A stretch of 64,000 nucleotides of DNA, taken from NCBI GenBank assembly GCA_027575805.1, contig JANBPU010000075.1:1-64000 (forward strand). Direction: 5' to 3'. Shown piece after piece: positions 24,427 through 35,991 of the stretch. A program made the position numbers and the translations under genes. Below the pieces are notes generated by a model, which was given only the letters and a program-made list of their open reading frames with translations, did not search any database and was not told where the DNA came from. This DNA is from Mycoemilia scoparia. Lineage: Eukaryota; Kickxellomycota; Kickxellomycetes; Kickxellales; Kickxellaceae. How positions within the stretch are numbered: the stretch's first letter is position 1; each line of letters begins with the position of its first letter.

Positions 24427-24677
24427 TAATCCTATTTATATATGGTAGTTGATCAATCCCAAACACATTTATTTATACCTCTTGTTAGTAATACCAATAA
24501 AAATAGCTCTATTTAGGGTCATTTAAAGACACTTTTCTATTAAAAACTTTATAATGTAGTATTGTTATTGGAAATTGCAGTCTCAGGAGACAGACAACCA
24601 TTTGACAGGCTCTTCATATTGAGGAAACCAAAAAATATACTCAATCTACGCTATAAAATTTATATTCAAGGTCAGAT

Positions 24678-24757
24678 TTTAAACAAAAATGTATCTCTAG
24701 GAATTGGATATCAAATGCCCTCTAGTCGGACCAAAATCTGGTGATGTATTTCTGCCA
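24678..24757. repeat. Second dispersed repeat, copy C
   Basis: AAACAAAAATGTATCTCTAG, CAAATGCCCTCTAGTCGGAC and CAAAATCTGGTGATGTATTT match the copies at 3513 and 8538. It lies directly beside a MITE. Confidence 0.5.
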
Positions 24758-24790
24758 ACCAAAAAATTGATTCCAAGCATAGTCACACCA

Positions 24791-24908
24791 TATGGGTAAT
24801 AATTTTTGAAGGGTGAAAGTTTACTAGTACAACTGGACATCCATTTGGCTGTGATTCCCCTATAATCACTGGTCCCCAAAATTCACCCTTCAAAAATTAT
24901 TGCCCATA
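24791..24908. mobile_element. MITE, best-preserved single copy
   Basis: Left end TA-TGGGTAATAATTTTTGAAGGG. The right end is its inverted complement with one difference (CCCTTCAAAAATTATTGCCCA-TA). The similarity extends into the palindromic flank CCATATGG on both sides. The core is TTTGGCTGTGATTCCCCTAT. It is too short to code for a transposase. Confidence 0.88.
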
Positions 24909-25165
24909 TGGTTAAATACCCACTTCATCATATTTAAGACATAATTTAGTGCTAAATATGATATAAAGTCTCAAATATTGTAAAAGCACCAAAAAAGCAA
25001 GCTATAAGCAAAAGATATCTGAAACTTATTCTGGTTCAATTATAGCTCGATAAATCATAGACCAAAACTAGTCAGTAAGAGGATTAAATGATGAGGCTGA
25101 GAAGTGCTCAATACTTGCAAAAGAGTAAACGAAGCGGATCGTGGTGGCTTGTTGAAGTTCACCAG

Positions 25166-25507
25166 TTAGTTGCACTCCATGGATTCGTCCTGTTCCATCA
25201 TTCCAGAGTCCATCATCTCGTTGCTGTCGGTGGTAGTGGGTTCGTTGAATTGCATTGTCGTAGTGTTACTGTTTTCGGGTACCAGGGTATGAAATAGCTG
25301 ATGTTTCTGTCCACATTTGAGAGAGCGTATGGAAGTATTTATAGCTGAAATAAATGTATTGGGCTGGTACGTCTCCAGATAGTCTTGGATCATGCCATTC
25401 CTTCGAGCAAACGCGTGCTGGCTGCAAGAGTAAGGCTTGGGATGAGGGCTTGAAGCTTCGTTCTTGCTCTCTGTGTTGCCTGGTATCGGATGTTCAAAGA
25501 AGAAATG
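25166..25507 (-). pseudogene. Possible decayed C2H2 zinc-finger exon
   Basis: An open frame of 113 codons without a clear start. It contains KPYSCSQHAFARRNGMIQ followed by DYLETYQ. This looks like a C2H2 finger (KPYxCxxC..AFxRR..L.RHxxTH) that has lost its second Cys and both His, with a two-residue gap. The tail is Thr/Asn/Met-rich and acidic and ends at a normal stop. It could be a relic, the last exon of an unresolved gene, or chance. An upstream exon joining in frame was not found. Confidence 0.3.
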
Positions 25508-26040
25508 CTACTGTCGTTGATATGTGCTCAGAAGACCTTGAAGATGCAAAAGGTTAAGGGGGCCACAAATAATACACCTAAAGGCATGCATGTGGGGAAA
25601 TGGACATGGATTGCGTGATAGCTCGCTTTCTTCAAGATTTTTTATGCAGCTTTGGAGAAATCGGAGTCCATGAAACACCGAGGAATGGAGTTGAGTTGAT
25701 CATTTGGCCAGACAATATCGTCATTACAAGCACTTAGGACTTTACACCTTTTATTTAAGGCGAACCTTTCTTACTATTTTTCATAGCAAGCATGAATTTC
25801 TCAACACTGGCCTTTAATCTACCTCATGAATCACAGTATGTCTGTAAAATGTTTATTTCCAACTATTAATAAAATAGGACTATTTATTATATGGGCAATA
25901 ATTTTTGAAGGGTAAATTTTGGTGACCAGTGATTATAGGGGCAATCACAGCCAAGTGGATGACCAGTTTTACTGGTAAACTTTCACCCTTCAAAAATAAT
26001 CGCCCATATTGAATAAATTATTCAAAAATACATTGTAAAA
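25508..26040. other. Intergenic region with one MITE
   Basis: Holds the MITE at 25890-26008 about 30 bp downstream of the GTPase stop codon. Nothing else is recognised. Confidence 0.5.
25890..26008. mobile_element. MITE copy next to the GTPase 3' end
   Basis: TA-TGGGCAATAATTTTTGAAGG at the left and CCCTTCAAAAATAATCGCCCA-TA at the right. The body has the core ATTATAGGGGCAATCACAGC and TTTTACTGGTAAACTTT. Confidence 0.86.
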
Positions 26041-28503
26041 CTATGCTAGATGTACAATTTCACCCTTGAGTTGGATATTGTCAGGATGCTCGATATATAA
26101 GACAAGATTCCCAACCCGAAGGTATTTGTGTTTAGAATTACAGAATTGAAAATGCACATAGGCGGTATCACCATGACACAGTATAGGAATTCTAGAAGTA
26201 TTCTGGCCAAATTCGCTTGAAACAACACTACTATCATCGCAATCAGCACTGTCCTGGTGGATACTTTCGTCCGGTACACGTGGGGTTGAAATGGTACTTT
26301 CGTTTGACGACCCAGGTAGAACACAATCATCAAGATCTTTGGCACGCTTGGCAGGAGCATAGCCAGTCACAAAGGAAGAGTTTTCATTAGCATTTCCATG
26401 TGGATAGTGGAGTAAATCATTATCGCTTGGATGGTGCTTCGAAGCTGTGCTTTTTCCAGAGCGCTTTATTATATTGATAGCTTTGATTTCAGCTATATGA
26501 GCCACTGTCCCACTGTAGATTGTTGCTTGATAGCCAAGAGATATCGTAGATGAATTATCCTTAACAACTTTCATTTTGGCTACAAACTCATTGGCTACGC
26601 CACACGAAATAGACTGGGGTCCCTTTGAATATCTATGGTAAGACTCAATCCATCTTTCAAGGTTGAACTCACCAGAGGCACCACCTATCAAACTATTCCT
26701 CTCTCTAGAATTAAAGCGGTCTGTGGATTTGATATGGTTTGGATTTCGATTTGTAATTATCATTCCTCGTTGTGGTGTGAAAAATCCAACAGCGCTCCTC
26801 GAATCTTTAAATTCCAAAGCCATTGAAACAACCTCATCCCCGCCAACTCTCTCAATATCAATGCGGTTGGATTGGATTGATCTTATTATAGCTCTGTGGA
26901 AGTTTCCATCCGAGTCTGGACCAACGTAATAGTACTCTGGTTCTTCCCGTAGGGGATGCCTCATGTTACCGGCCTCGAGCTCTCCACCATTTGTACGTTT
27001 CAATGAATAGGGAGATGATACTATATCGATGTTATCATCAGCTTCAAATAGGATCTCGCTGTCCAAATCCATCAAAGAGGTGAGAAATGTGCCTGATATC
27101 GTCCTTCCACTAACTACGCAGCCAACATCGGGAATGGTGAAGACATCTTGGACCAGGAACTCATTACAACCCTCAGCACCGTATGCTATCCGCGAATCAA
27201 TTTCCCCCCGCTCAAGGTGCCCCAAAAACCTTTTGAGAGTAAAAGTGTCTGGACTGATACAATCGGAGTTGAGAAGTGGTATAGCTTTCCCGGCCATGAG
27301 TTTACTGGCGATTTTTTCCATGTCATGGTTCGCACCTACTACACTGCACTCAACCCCAGGGAAGAAGTCTCTTAATTTGGCTTTCAAGTCGTCGGTAAAC
27401 CTTTTGAACTGCTTGATCTTTTCTGCGTGGAATGGGCTATCTGGGGCGGAATTGGATATGAGGAGATCAAACTTTGTAAATAGTATGAATACAGGTATAT
27501 TCATGATTGAAAGTAGCTTGAGATACTTAATGGTGCTATCGCCCACACATATCGAGTTTGAAGGCAATGCCAAGCAGGCAACATGGGGCGAGTCCGAGAG
27601 CAAGGCCTGTATGGTCGTACGTCTATACTTCTGCTTGCCACATGTATCCAACAATGTGACTAGCTTTTTAGACTTTCGTGAAAGCTCCTCGGCCGTGAGA
27701 CGACATACACTGTCCTGATTGATCATCTCATTATTTGCATCAAACCTAAGCGTGCTGCGTGAGACAGACGATGTCTCGCCAGACTCAATTTCATGGCGAT
27801 GACGTAGAGAGTACAGACGACATTTTCCTCGGCCATCATCGCATTCGCCGTGGACAAGGTGGCCAACCAGAGTTGACTTTCCTGACAAATGATCACCAAG
27901 AAGTACAACACGCACATTTGGTATAGGCTCGTAGCACAGCTTTTTCCGCACAATGACAACCTCAGCAATATACCTTTGCTCGAGTTCAAAAATGCCATGT
28001 GGGGTTTCAAGGTGCGTATCATTGGGGCCGATGGTTTTTATAAGTTCAGTGACCTCTTCGGAGTACCCAAGACGATTTCTATAATGGGAAGTCGCATCGT
28101 AGCCAGCGCCGATTTTTGGCAGCATGACCTTCCGCACTACTCTTTCTGATATGTATACACACCCAAGGATCTCTGCCATGGCCTTGATGTTGTCGAGTGA
28201 CTCATCGAGCTGCTCTTTAGTAAGCCCAATAAAGTTTCCGTCATCGTCAACCCCGATTTCATAGTACGCTTTTCCATTCCCCTGGTCGACTCGGCCCTGA
28301 AGCTGGGTGGCAAGATGCATTAGTCTAGACGACTTAATGTCTACTAACATTGATTTGTACTCAACATTACCAATTTTGTCAAGCTCACGGGGAAGGTATG
28401 TAGTGGCAGGATCACGTATACTCCCCCGCGCAATACTCTTCACTGTCCCGCCCTCCGTAGTAATGTGTTTCAGGGATATCCCCCGGTTTCTATCGCTCCT
28501 CAT
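26041..28503 (-). CDS. GTPBP1/GTPBP2-type translational GTPase
   Basis: EF1A-like GTPase; animal relatives act in ribosome rescue and mRNA quality control. Single exon of 820 aa from the ATG at 28503 (context CAAAATGAGG). The frame is open 66 bp further upstream but without an ATG. Diagnostic blocks are present: GKAYYEIGVDDDGNFIGLT (GTPBP1/2 N-terminal domain), G1 LLGDHLSGKST, G4 FTKFDL, and two beta-barrel regions after residue 430. G3 is LDTCGKQKY where animal members have DLAGHHKY, so the His that is catalytic in EF-Tu-like GTPases is replaced by Lys. The Ser/Asn-rich insert near residues 720-780 is not conserved. It is the only long intronless conserved gene here. Confidence 0.9.
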   Translation of the reverse strand: MRSDRNRGISLKHITTEGGTVKSIARGSIRDPATTYLPRELDKIGNVEYKSMLVDIKSSRLMHLATQLQGRVDQGNGKAYYEIGVDDDGNFIGLTKEQLDESLDNIKAMAEILGCVYISERVVRKVMLPKIGAGYDATSHYRNRLGYSEEVTELIKTIGPNDTHLETPHGIFELEQRYIAEVVIVRKKLCYEPIPNVRVVLLGDHLSGKSTLVGHLVHGECDDGRGKCRLYSLRHRHEIESGETSSVSRSTLRFDANNEMINQDSVCRLTAEELSRKSKKLVTLLDTCGKQKYRRTTIQALLSDSPHVACLALPSNSICVGDSTIKYLKLLSIMNIPVFILFTKFDLLISNSAPDSPFHAEKIKQFKRFTDDLKAKLRDFFPGVECSVVGANHDMEKIASKLMAGKAIPLLNSDCISPDTFTLKRFLGHLERGEIDSRIAYGAEGCNEFLVQDVFTIPDVGCVVSGRTISGTFLTSLMDLDSEILFEADDNIDIVSSPYSLKRTNGGELEAGNMRHPLREEPEYYYVGPDSDGNFHRAIIRSIQSNRIDIERVGGDEVVSMALEFKDSRSAVGFFTPQRGMIITNRNPNHIKSTDRFNSRERNSLIGGASGEFNLERWIESYHRYSKGPQSISCGVANEFVAKMKVVKDNSSTISLGYQATIYSGTVAHIAEIKAINIIKRSGKSTASKHHPSDNDLLHYPHGNANENSSFVTGYAPAKRAKDLDDCVLPGSSNESTISTPRVPDESIHQDSADCDDSSVVSSEFGQNTSRIPILCHGDTAYVHFQFCNSKHKYLRVGNLVLYIEHPDNIQLKGEIVHLA

Positions 28504-29686
28504 TTTGAATGCACTACTTTGATGGATAAATGCGAAATGTCTATCTAATAAATTGGCTAAATAAGGCACAGCCTTTTTGTGGGGTATGTGGCTCTTTATA
28601 AGATGCCTTCTAAAACAAAACTGAAAAGGAAAGTTAACTTCTGCTGCAAGTAAAAAACTAATGGTGGCTTTTATATCTTAACAAGAGGTAAACGATGATT
28701 TGTTAAATATATACAAATGAGTCTTTATGGGTCAGTTATGTAAGCACGTGACTGGCAAGAATACAGAATCCTGTTTTATTTTTAGTCGCAATTAACTGAA
28801 AAACCGCAAGACAAGTTATTACTGATTGTGTTTTTCGTTGGTATATTTAGAAACTAAAGACTGAAATTATAATAGTAGAAAAGAAAAGACAACTAGGTCA
28901 TTTTGGAAATAGGGAAAGACCAACTATAGAGCAAGACTGAAATCAATTTAAAAATGTACATTATTATTTATAGAATGTCAACACAACGATGCCTAACTCT
29001 ATTCAAAAATCAAAATCATGCTTCTATAGCTGTGTGTGCTATATCAAGATCTTCGCTAAAAATCATTAAATGTATACCGAATACTTTGATTGCAGAATTG
29101 GAAACCCCTTGCATGGACCAACATTAAATAGCAATAAACAGCTTATACATTGATTCTGGGGTGAACATTGAGATCTTGAGTGTATAAAAATGCCAGATTC
29201 TCTATCAAAAGGGAACAGGCAGAGATACACTCACACATTCCCTGCAAAGTAGCCTACAGCCCATACATTTTGGCTGGTGTTTCAGTGATGATTGGCTAGT
29301 ATCCAAGGAAATACCTTAGTACTCTTTTAGAGGAGATTACTCTACCAGGTGAATAAGTCTACTCTATATTCATTCCGTACAAAACTGGGATTAGCAAAAG
29401 TTGGGTTCCTTTTTGGAGGTTCATAGTAAACATAATGATCTAATCAAATTGGTGGATCAAACTCACTATTAACTGTGTGTGTGTATGTGCCTCTTACTGT
29501 CAAATCTCATTCAACACACTACTGCTAATCGATTTTTGGATACTCAAGGGCCAAAAGCTCTTGTATGTATACTTGAGAGCTTCATTAGTTCAAACAACCT
29601 TTTTAGTTCCTATTCTTGCCCTCTATTCTTGATCTCTGACTACTTGAAGCCACAGCACTTTTGGGCTTTTGTTATACTTTCTAATA
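28504..29686. other. Divergent intergenic region GTPase / lectin
   Basis: AT-rich, no gene recognised. A short stretch at about 29260-29300 vaguely resembles the core of the MITE family, but no terminal repeats are present. Confidence 0.45.
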
Positions 29687-31244
29687 ATGTTTATCAAAAA
29701 GGTAGCTGGACTGGCAACAAGCGCTCTTGCTTTGGCCTCCGGATGGTTAGCCATACCATCAATGGCTCAAAGGCTTCATCCTGACATTTTGCATCTTCGC
29801 CAATTTACTCTGGAGCCACCATTTGTTGGTAAGTAATTTCACAAACAGATAGACCTTATAGCTCTGGAATAGCAAATAACGGCGTTTTGAATTTTGGGCC
29901 TTATTTTAGATGACGCATATAATATTCGGAATTGGGATTTTTCTGGAGATGCCATCATTGACACCAACTCGCATATCCGTTTGACAGGAGATCTACCTTC
30001 CCAGAAAGGACACATCTGGTCGCGCCAGGTAAATAGCATGAAAACGTAGATATCTTGCCATTAGCCATATGAGCCCTGGAAGGTCATAGCTAAACATGTG
30101 ATTTCTATGCGATTTTAGTTCCTTCCTTCTGAAGGCTGGCAGATTGACTTTGAGATTAATATTGGTGGCAAGGGAGGCTATCTTTATGGAGATGGAATGG
30201 CCATGTGGGCCACCAGAGGTCGTCTCTCCCAAGGTAATGACGATGATCTTTATAGGCATGCATGAGGCACTATTAAAGGATACATCTTAACATATTGAAA
30301 CTTCCAAAAATTAGGACCCATATATGGAAATATGGACTACTTTGACGGTCTTGGTATTGTTTTTGATACCTATGCCAATTCGCAGCATGATGTAAGTACA
30401 GAACTTATTTTAATCAACACATAAACAACAAAGTATTGGATATCAATTAATCTGATTACTGGCTATTGTATAGTTTACGTTCCCAGTCATAATGGGTGTT
30501 CTTGGTGATGGAAAAACCTCATACGACTATGCTCACGATGGCGATGCCAACCGTAAAGGCAAATGTGAAGTAAGTACTTTTGAATAAAGTTTGCATAATT
30601 GTACTTGAATTGGTCGAATGTTGATTCTAATATTAGCATTTTATTTTGCATCCATTAGGTCTACTATAGAAACCAACCCGACCCAATGAAGGTTAAAGTT
30701 TCATACATCAAAGGATCTTTTGTTAATGTAAGTTTCTATAATACCTTGGTACTTTTTAATCTGCCTGTTATATTCCGGATGAAAACCAATAAGCATTTTG
30801 ACCATTCGATGTAGGTTCACATCAAACTCCACGAAAAGGACTGGATGGACTGCTTTACCATCACCAACGTCACGCTACCAAACATCAGCTATCTTGGATA
30901 CAGTGCCCTTACTGGTGAAATTAGCGGTAAGAACTAGCGAATATATATTCTGACATTGCCTCATATGCTTGCTTACCCAGGCCTAAATCATACTGACTGT
31001 TCATTGCGCCCTGTTGTTTTTAGATATTCATAATCTCTATAGTGTCAAAGTGTCTACGATGCGTCCTGGTAAAATGCAGGAGATGCGCATGCCCACCTCA
31101 TTCAATCAGCTCCCTGCTCCCGAGTCTGCTACATCCTCAGGCTTCTTCTCTATCTTGTTTAAATTGGTCTTGGTTGCTGGCGTATTCGCTGGTATTTACT
31201 TTGCCTACAACGCATACACAAAAAGCAACACCAATCGCTTCTAG
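29687..31244 (+). CDS. L-type lectin cargo receptor (VIP36/ERGIC-53 family)
   Basis: Type I membrane lectin that handles high-mannose glycoproteins between ER and Golgi. Eight exons in frame: 29687-29828, 29910-30028, 30119-30233, 30315-30391, 30474-30569, 30659-30727, 30815-30926, 31024-31244, giving 316 aa (VIP36 is about 356). A signal peptide covers the first 26 residues. The lectin fold is marked by IRLTGDLPSQKGHIWSR, GDGMAMWAT, YFDGLGIVFDTYAN (metal/sugar site) and SYDYAHDGDANR. Sequons are visible (NVT, NIS). The C-terminus has a membrane segment (residues about 288-307) and a short tail, TKSNTNRF, whose last aromatic resembles an ER-exit signal. The coiled-coil stalk of ERGIC-53 is absent, which favours VIP36. 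Confidence 0.9.
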
Positions 31245-31444
31245 CAAGTGAAATTTCGTAAACAAACTTCAATTTTTGCCTTACCTAACCTATTATTGCA
31301 CAAACACACCTTGGCTGGCGATATATTTATTGATTAAATGACTAAAAATTATTCCCAAAGCAATATTAAAAATTATAGATAATGAAGATTATAGACCAGT
31401 ACTGTAACTAAATGGTGTTTGTAGGACCTCCATTACCCAGTGAT

Positions 31445-32694
31445 TTATTTTCTAGGCAATGCCGGTTTGTTTGTCAATTCCAATTGTTTTTTGTGAAACT
31501 TGCTTAGTACAGTCTGGCACCTGGTTTTTGAGCATAGGGGTGCGGCCTTCATTCGTGCTTCTTTATCAAAGAAGTTTAGGCCTGCAGCCTTTTCGATGTG
31601 CTCAATAGGAACACTGAAGTCTGTTAACGGCTTTGCGTTGTCGATTTGGGCATTGGGAAGGACAAATCCTCCAATGGCGACACTCGATTCGCTCTTGCGC
31701 TTTACCAGAACAACCTTGTAAAAGTGAGTTGGAACAGCGATATTGGGAGGGTTGCCAATGACCTCGTATTTTGTGTACCACTTTTTGTTAGTGGGGTCTT
31801 GTTGTGGCAAGTATAGAGGACCAGTTATGCAGTATACATCTTCAAAGGAATCGGTAAGCCTGCGAATGAATTCCTCAAAATGTGCCCAATCTATAGAGCA
31901 TTGCCAAGATGGTTGTAAAACGCCGTGTAATCAGCAAAATTCAAGCCAAGGATAATATGCTTAGTGCAGTACTTACAGTCGCGGTTGAAACCTCTTCCAA
32001 CTTGAGGAGCCATGTTTGACAAAAGGAATGTTTCGTTCATAGCCTCCTGGCTAACCTTGGCGTCTGCAGCGGGAACCATGTGTCCACGATCATAGCCGCT
32101 TCGGTAGTAATCTTTAAGTAGAGCACGGAATTCTTCGGGAATGGATGCATCTTCATGGAAGTTGGAATCGGATCTGTCTCCTCCATTGTTTTTGAGCTTT
32201 TCCTTTGTCAGATGCTCAGCAACCTGTGTTGTAAACAAGACCAGGTATATATGTTTAAGCATAATCCACCGCCAAATCTTTCTCGCATATCAAATAATGC
32301 CCGGTCATGGTCTTATAAACTTACCCAATTGGGATTACGAAGCATGCGATTATAGGACATGACATAGCTTACATGCTCACGGAAGTCAGATATGGGCCCT
32401 GTTTAAAGTTCCAGAAAATATTTAAAGAATTGATCCGTGTCACATGACATTCATGTGTATACGCAAACACTTACCAGGGTTGCCATACTTTAAAATCTCT
32501 TGAGCAGTACCACTGTCTTCTTGTCTTCGCACAAGGGGCCCTTGTCCGCCGAATCCACCCAAACCTGCCGGAGACAATTTGGTTGAAGCCACTGGAGAGG
32601 CTTGCTTGCTGATGGAGAAGTAGGTCAATGATCCGCCCAAAGCAGCACCACCAATAAATATCGCAATTTTGGTTCCTAACACACTGCCTAGCAT
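31445..32694 (-). CDS. Mitochondrial nuclease NUC1 / endonuclease G
   Basis: Sugar-nonspecific beta-beta-alpha-metal nuclease of the mitochondrial intermembrane space. Four exons in frame: 32475-32694, 32325-32398, 31977-32223, 31445-31890, giving 328 aa (yeast Nuc1 is 329). The N-terminus has a short hydrophobic anchor/targeting segment (IAIFIGGAALGGSLTYF). The catalytic motif is intact (YDRGHMVPAAD), as are the metal-binding and structural blocks ETFLLSNMAPQ and FNRDYWAHFEEF. It converges on the lectin gene with 200 bp between stops. Confidence 0.95.
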
Positions 32695-33696
32695 TTCGAA
32701 ATTGAGTTAATGACTAGATATTAAAAGATAAAGTGATTATCTACAATGTACCAAAATCTTGGTGTTTTTACACAATGTTTGAGACACCTTCAATTAAAAG
32801 CAAACTACTTGATTTGATTAATGTATGGATTTTTCCAAGTTTTCATCAACAAAGCTAATTAAGACACTAAAGCAGTAAAGTGTCTACTTGCCCCTTATAT
32901 TTTGGCAGCTTAGTATTAGGCCATAGCCCTCCACCTAAAGAGGAAATTCTATTAGTCTTTGAAATTTTTACAGCATAGTTGGTAGGATTCTAATTAAACA
33001 GCAACCCTTAAGGGCTAAATGAATATGGTTAAAATTGGCATAAGACCAGCCACGAAATGTCTGCGTGTCAGTCACCGCATTATATCCCAACAACAAAATC
33101 CACAGGTCATATATTGTTAGCAATTATTCCTATAACTTGTCCAACAGAATAACGATTTAAATTATAGACACCCAGCTTCATTCCCTACGGCAATCCACTA
33201 ACACAATATACTATAAACTACAAAACCACACCTATAAATTTTCACTATTATAACTTTACTGTAGTTGTATTCATTATCTGATAGATCAAACTGACTTTTC
33301 GCTCGAATGTATGTATCATTCCTATTATATTTGATTATATTATTATCATTGTAAATTATCTTATACTAAATATCGGCTTTTGTTTTTGTGTCAAAGTGTA
33401 CTGTATACTTTATATTTTTGAAAGAGTATTTTTTAGGAATCTACGTTAGTTTAATACTATTTGTATCATGTTCATCCATTTACCAAGGAGAAGCTTGAAG
33501 AATCTAATCCTACACATTATTATTAAAAACAACAATGGGCGGCTTTGCAGATTTATCCTTGATCTACTTTGATTAAAAGTACCTGATGACGTCTACTTGT
33601 CAATAAAAATGTCACTAGTTAACCTCTAGTAATGTAAACACTTGTAATCCTAAAATTCGCTATTTACTATTAAACCCTCTGGCTTGCTTCAGAAAA
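32695..33696. other. Divergent intergenic region NUC1 / PAAF1
   Basis: Very AT-rich, 1 kb. No coding frame, RNA gene or repeat copy was recognised. Confidence 0.5.
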
Positions 33697-35991
33697 ATGG
33701 CACGTAAACCGAACCTTTTGCCCTTCCTTACTATCCAACACGACGCACAGATCGACTTTTCTGAAGTTCTGAATAGCAATGAAGAGGATTCCAATGCAAC
33801 AATTTGGACCTCTGTATATAAACAAGGCATGAGTTTGAAAAAGAGTGGCCCTGAAGCTCACTTTATGGAATAAATAAAGCCTTTGGTTGTATCAAGATGC
33901 ACACGTACTCATGGAAACATATACTTTGAATAGGGAAAACACCAATACACGATACTATAGAGATCACCCCATCTGACTCAGGCCAGGGCTTAAGTTTAAA
34001 GGGATCTGAAGGTGTAGAGCTAACTTATGAAAATAAGGTACCTTTCCTAAATATCATGACGAAACACAATGATTATCTACACAAGGATTCAAGCTTATTG
34101 ACAGGGCCACTATTATTTAGAGAACACTTACTGGGTACTGTAAGAAGCTCGGCATCGATGGGCTGAGAATATCATTTCCCAAAAAGCAACTTAAGCCTGA
34201 GATTGGAGGCAAAAAAGGAGTATGTAACCACAATGTGTATAGAAAATGGGCATGTGCTTTATATATCAACTAAGGGGATTTTCATTGTTGTCCAGATTCT
34301 TTCGTTTGATGTCAGCCCTACGGAAGACCTTTATGTAGCTGGTAGCGGGGATGGAAGGTTGGCTGTGTATGACTTGCAAAAGGATGAGCGCAGAGTAAGA
34401 GGCAGCAAACAACATTTGTATGAATGATCTATTCAAATGGCTATTTTCTAACCCAAGAACGGTATTGTGCTATAAAGATGGACCTCATTGGTCATTCTGA
34501 AGACGTAACGGCCTGCAAGTTCTTCCCATCTGGTCAAGGTAGGATATACAAAACGATGATGCACTGCACTTTGGTAACGTAAAATAATCAAAATTTAAAC
34601 TCCCAGTCTTGTTTTAATAGTTGTATTAAGCGGTTCTCAGGATATGCAATTGAAAGTATGGTCGGCTATTGATGGAACTAATCCTGTAACATTTAAAGGA
34701 CACACATCATGTAAGTAAATATATATAGATAACTTGGCTTTATATGGTTACTGACTCAGCTAACAGGCTTTTTATTCGTCTATAAAGTTGTGACGGATGT
34801 GGACATTGTTGGAATCGGAAAAAACGTTATATGTAAGTTGTATTGAAATGCGGGTTCTGTTTATTTATTACATGATGATAAATTAATAGCTTATTGCAAC
34901 TTTATATATAGCTTCTTCAAAGGATGGAACTGTACGCTTATGGAATTGTGGTAAGAAAATGGACATCTACAGATTGTGAAATATCATAGTTTTCTATGTT
35001 GATCTTGATATATATGGGGGCTGCATCATCTGTCCAAATAGGTACCTCCTCGGAGGTTTGCGTATTCAAAATTGGCGAGAGACCTGTAAACTGCATTAAT
35101 CTCGGAAGCTACACAAGTGAGTTGTTTAACAACATGCCACAACCAGGTAGGGATACCATCACACAAACTTTACAATCACTGTATTTAACTATAATTAACA
35201 CGTGGTGTTGAATATTAGCAAAAGACGAGCATGAAACGCAAGAAAAGCTGTTCATTGCAGGATCGGCAGACGGTACCATACAAATATATGACATTCTTGG
35301 AAAAAAGAGGGTATGTAGCAATGTGATATATCACAGTATTATTTGCTGTTTAATGACCCTTCGCTAACGTAACCCTTTAACCAATTTGCGTGTTTTTACC
35401 ATTAATTATACAAGGCAATAACCTCCTACAGCAACACTTTGCAAGAGGTGACAGCAGTAGCGTATCTTCCTGCCTCTGGCCTGTACGCATCAGGAACAAG
35501 TAACGGTGCTGTTGAAATTTGGGACATAAGAAGCCACGCGTAAGCTTTAAAAAAGAACCATCACTCATCGTATAATTGTAATTATAAATTGTATTAACTG
35601 TTTGTTATTGTCTCATCACATAGAACTCCTCTATTCTGCTTCCAGCGCAACGATTCTAAAATAACTGACCTATCCTTGTCTAAAGGGATCGAAGGGCATG
35701 AACCGACATGCTTTGTTGCTACTGGTATGTATGACTTAATAGCAAATCTGGACTTTAGGGTTGAGACTGGGATATACGATATAAAGAATTATTTATATTA
35801 TTATAGCTGATGGGGGGTTCTACAAAACCTCCGAATTGAGTAGTGAAAATGACATCCAGGTCGTTGAAGAATTCATAGGGCCGGATCTTGATTGCATAAC
35901 TCGCATCCGCTCAATAAATAACCCAGATAAACCCAACATATATCCAAATATCTGGAACTCGTGTATCGATGGTACAATCAGACTTTATTAG
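33697..35991 (+). CDS. WD40 proteasome assembly chaperone (Rpn14/PAAF1)
   Basis: Chaperone for the ATPase base of the 26S proteasome. Fourteen exons are inferred: 33697-33844, 33934-34037, 34086-34139, 34187-34219, 34296-34394, 34478-34538, 34621-34710, 34788-34832, 34891-34950, 35042-35116, 35219-35310, 35415-35539, 35624-35724, 35807-35991, giving 423 aa (Rpn14 is 417). The beta-propeller blocks fit the family: SFDVSPTEDLYVAGSGDGRL, HSEDVTACKFFPSG, VLSGSQDMQLKVWS, KDGTVRLWNC, AGSADGTIQIYD, ASGTSNGAVEIWDIRS. Exons 3-4 and the first donor (GTGGCC) are the least certain. Exon 9 must begin at 34891 to hold frame and adds about nine residues inside a WD repeat. A one-base indel there is the alternative. 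Confidence 0.85.

Larger units (their letters stand above)
24427..25165. other. Intergenic region rich in repeats
   Basis: Contains the second-repeat copy at 24678-24757 and a MITE at 24791-24908 only about 34 bp further on. No gene is seen. Confidence 0.55.

Noticed and set aside
29255..29305. Possible MITE core remnant
   Set aside because: Only a vague match to TTTGGCTGTG and ATTGGCTA; no terminal repeats or TA flanks.
31401..31445. Resemblance between the region before the NUC1 stop and 58204-58245
   Set aside because: Only about 15-20 bp (GGACCTCCATTACCCA-like) are alike; too little to call a repeat family.
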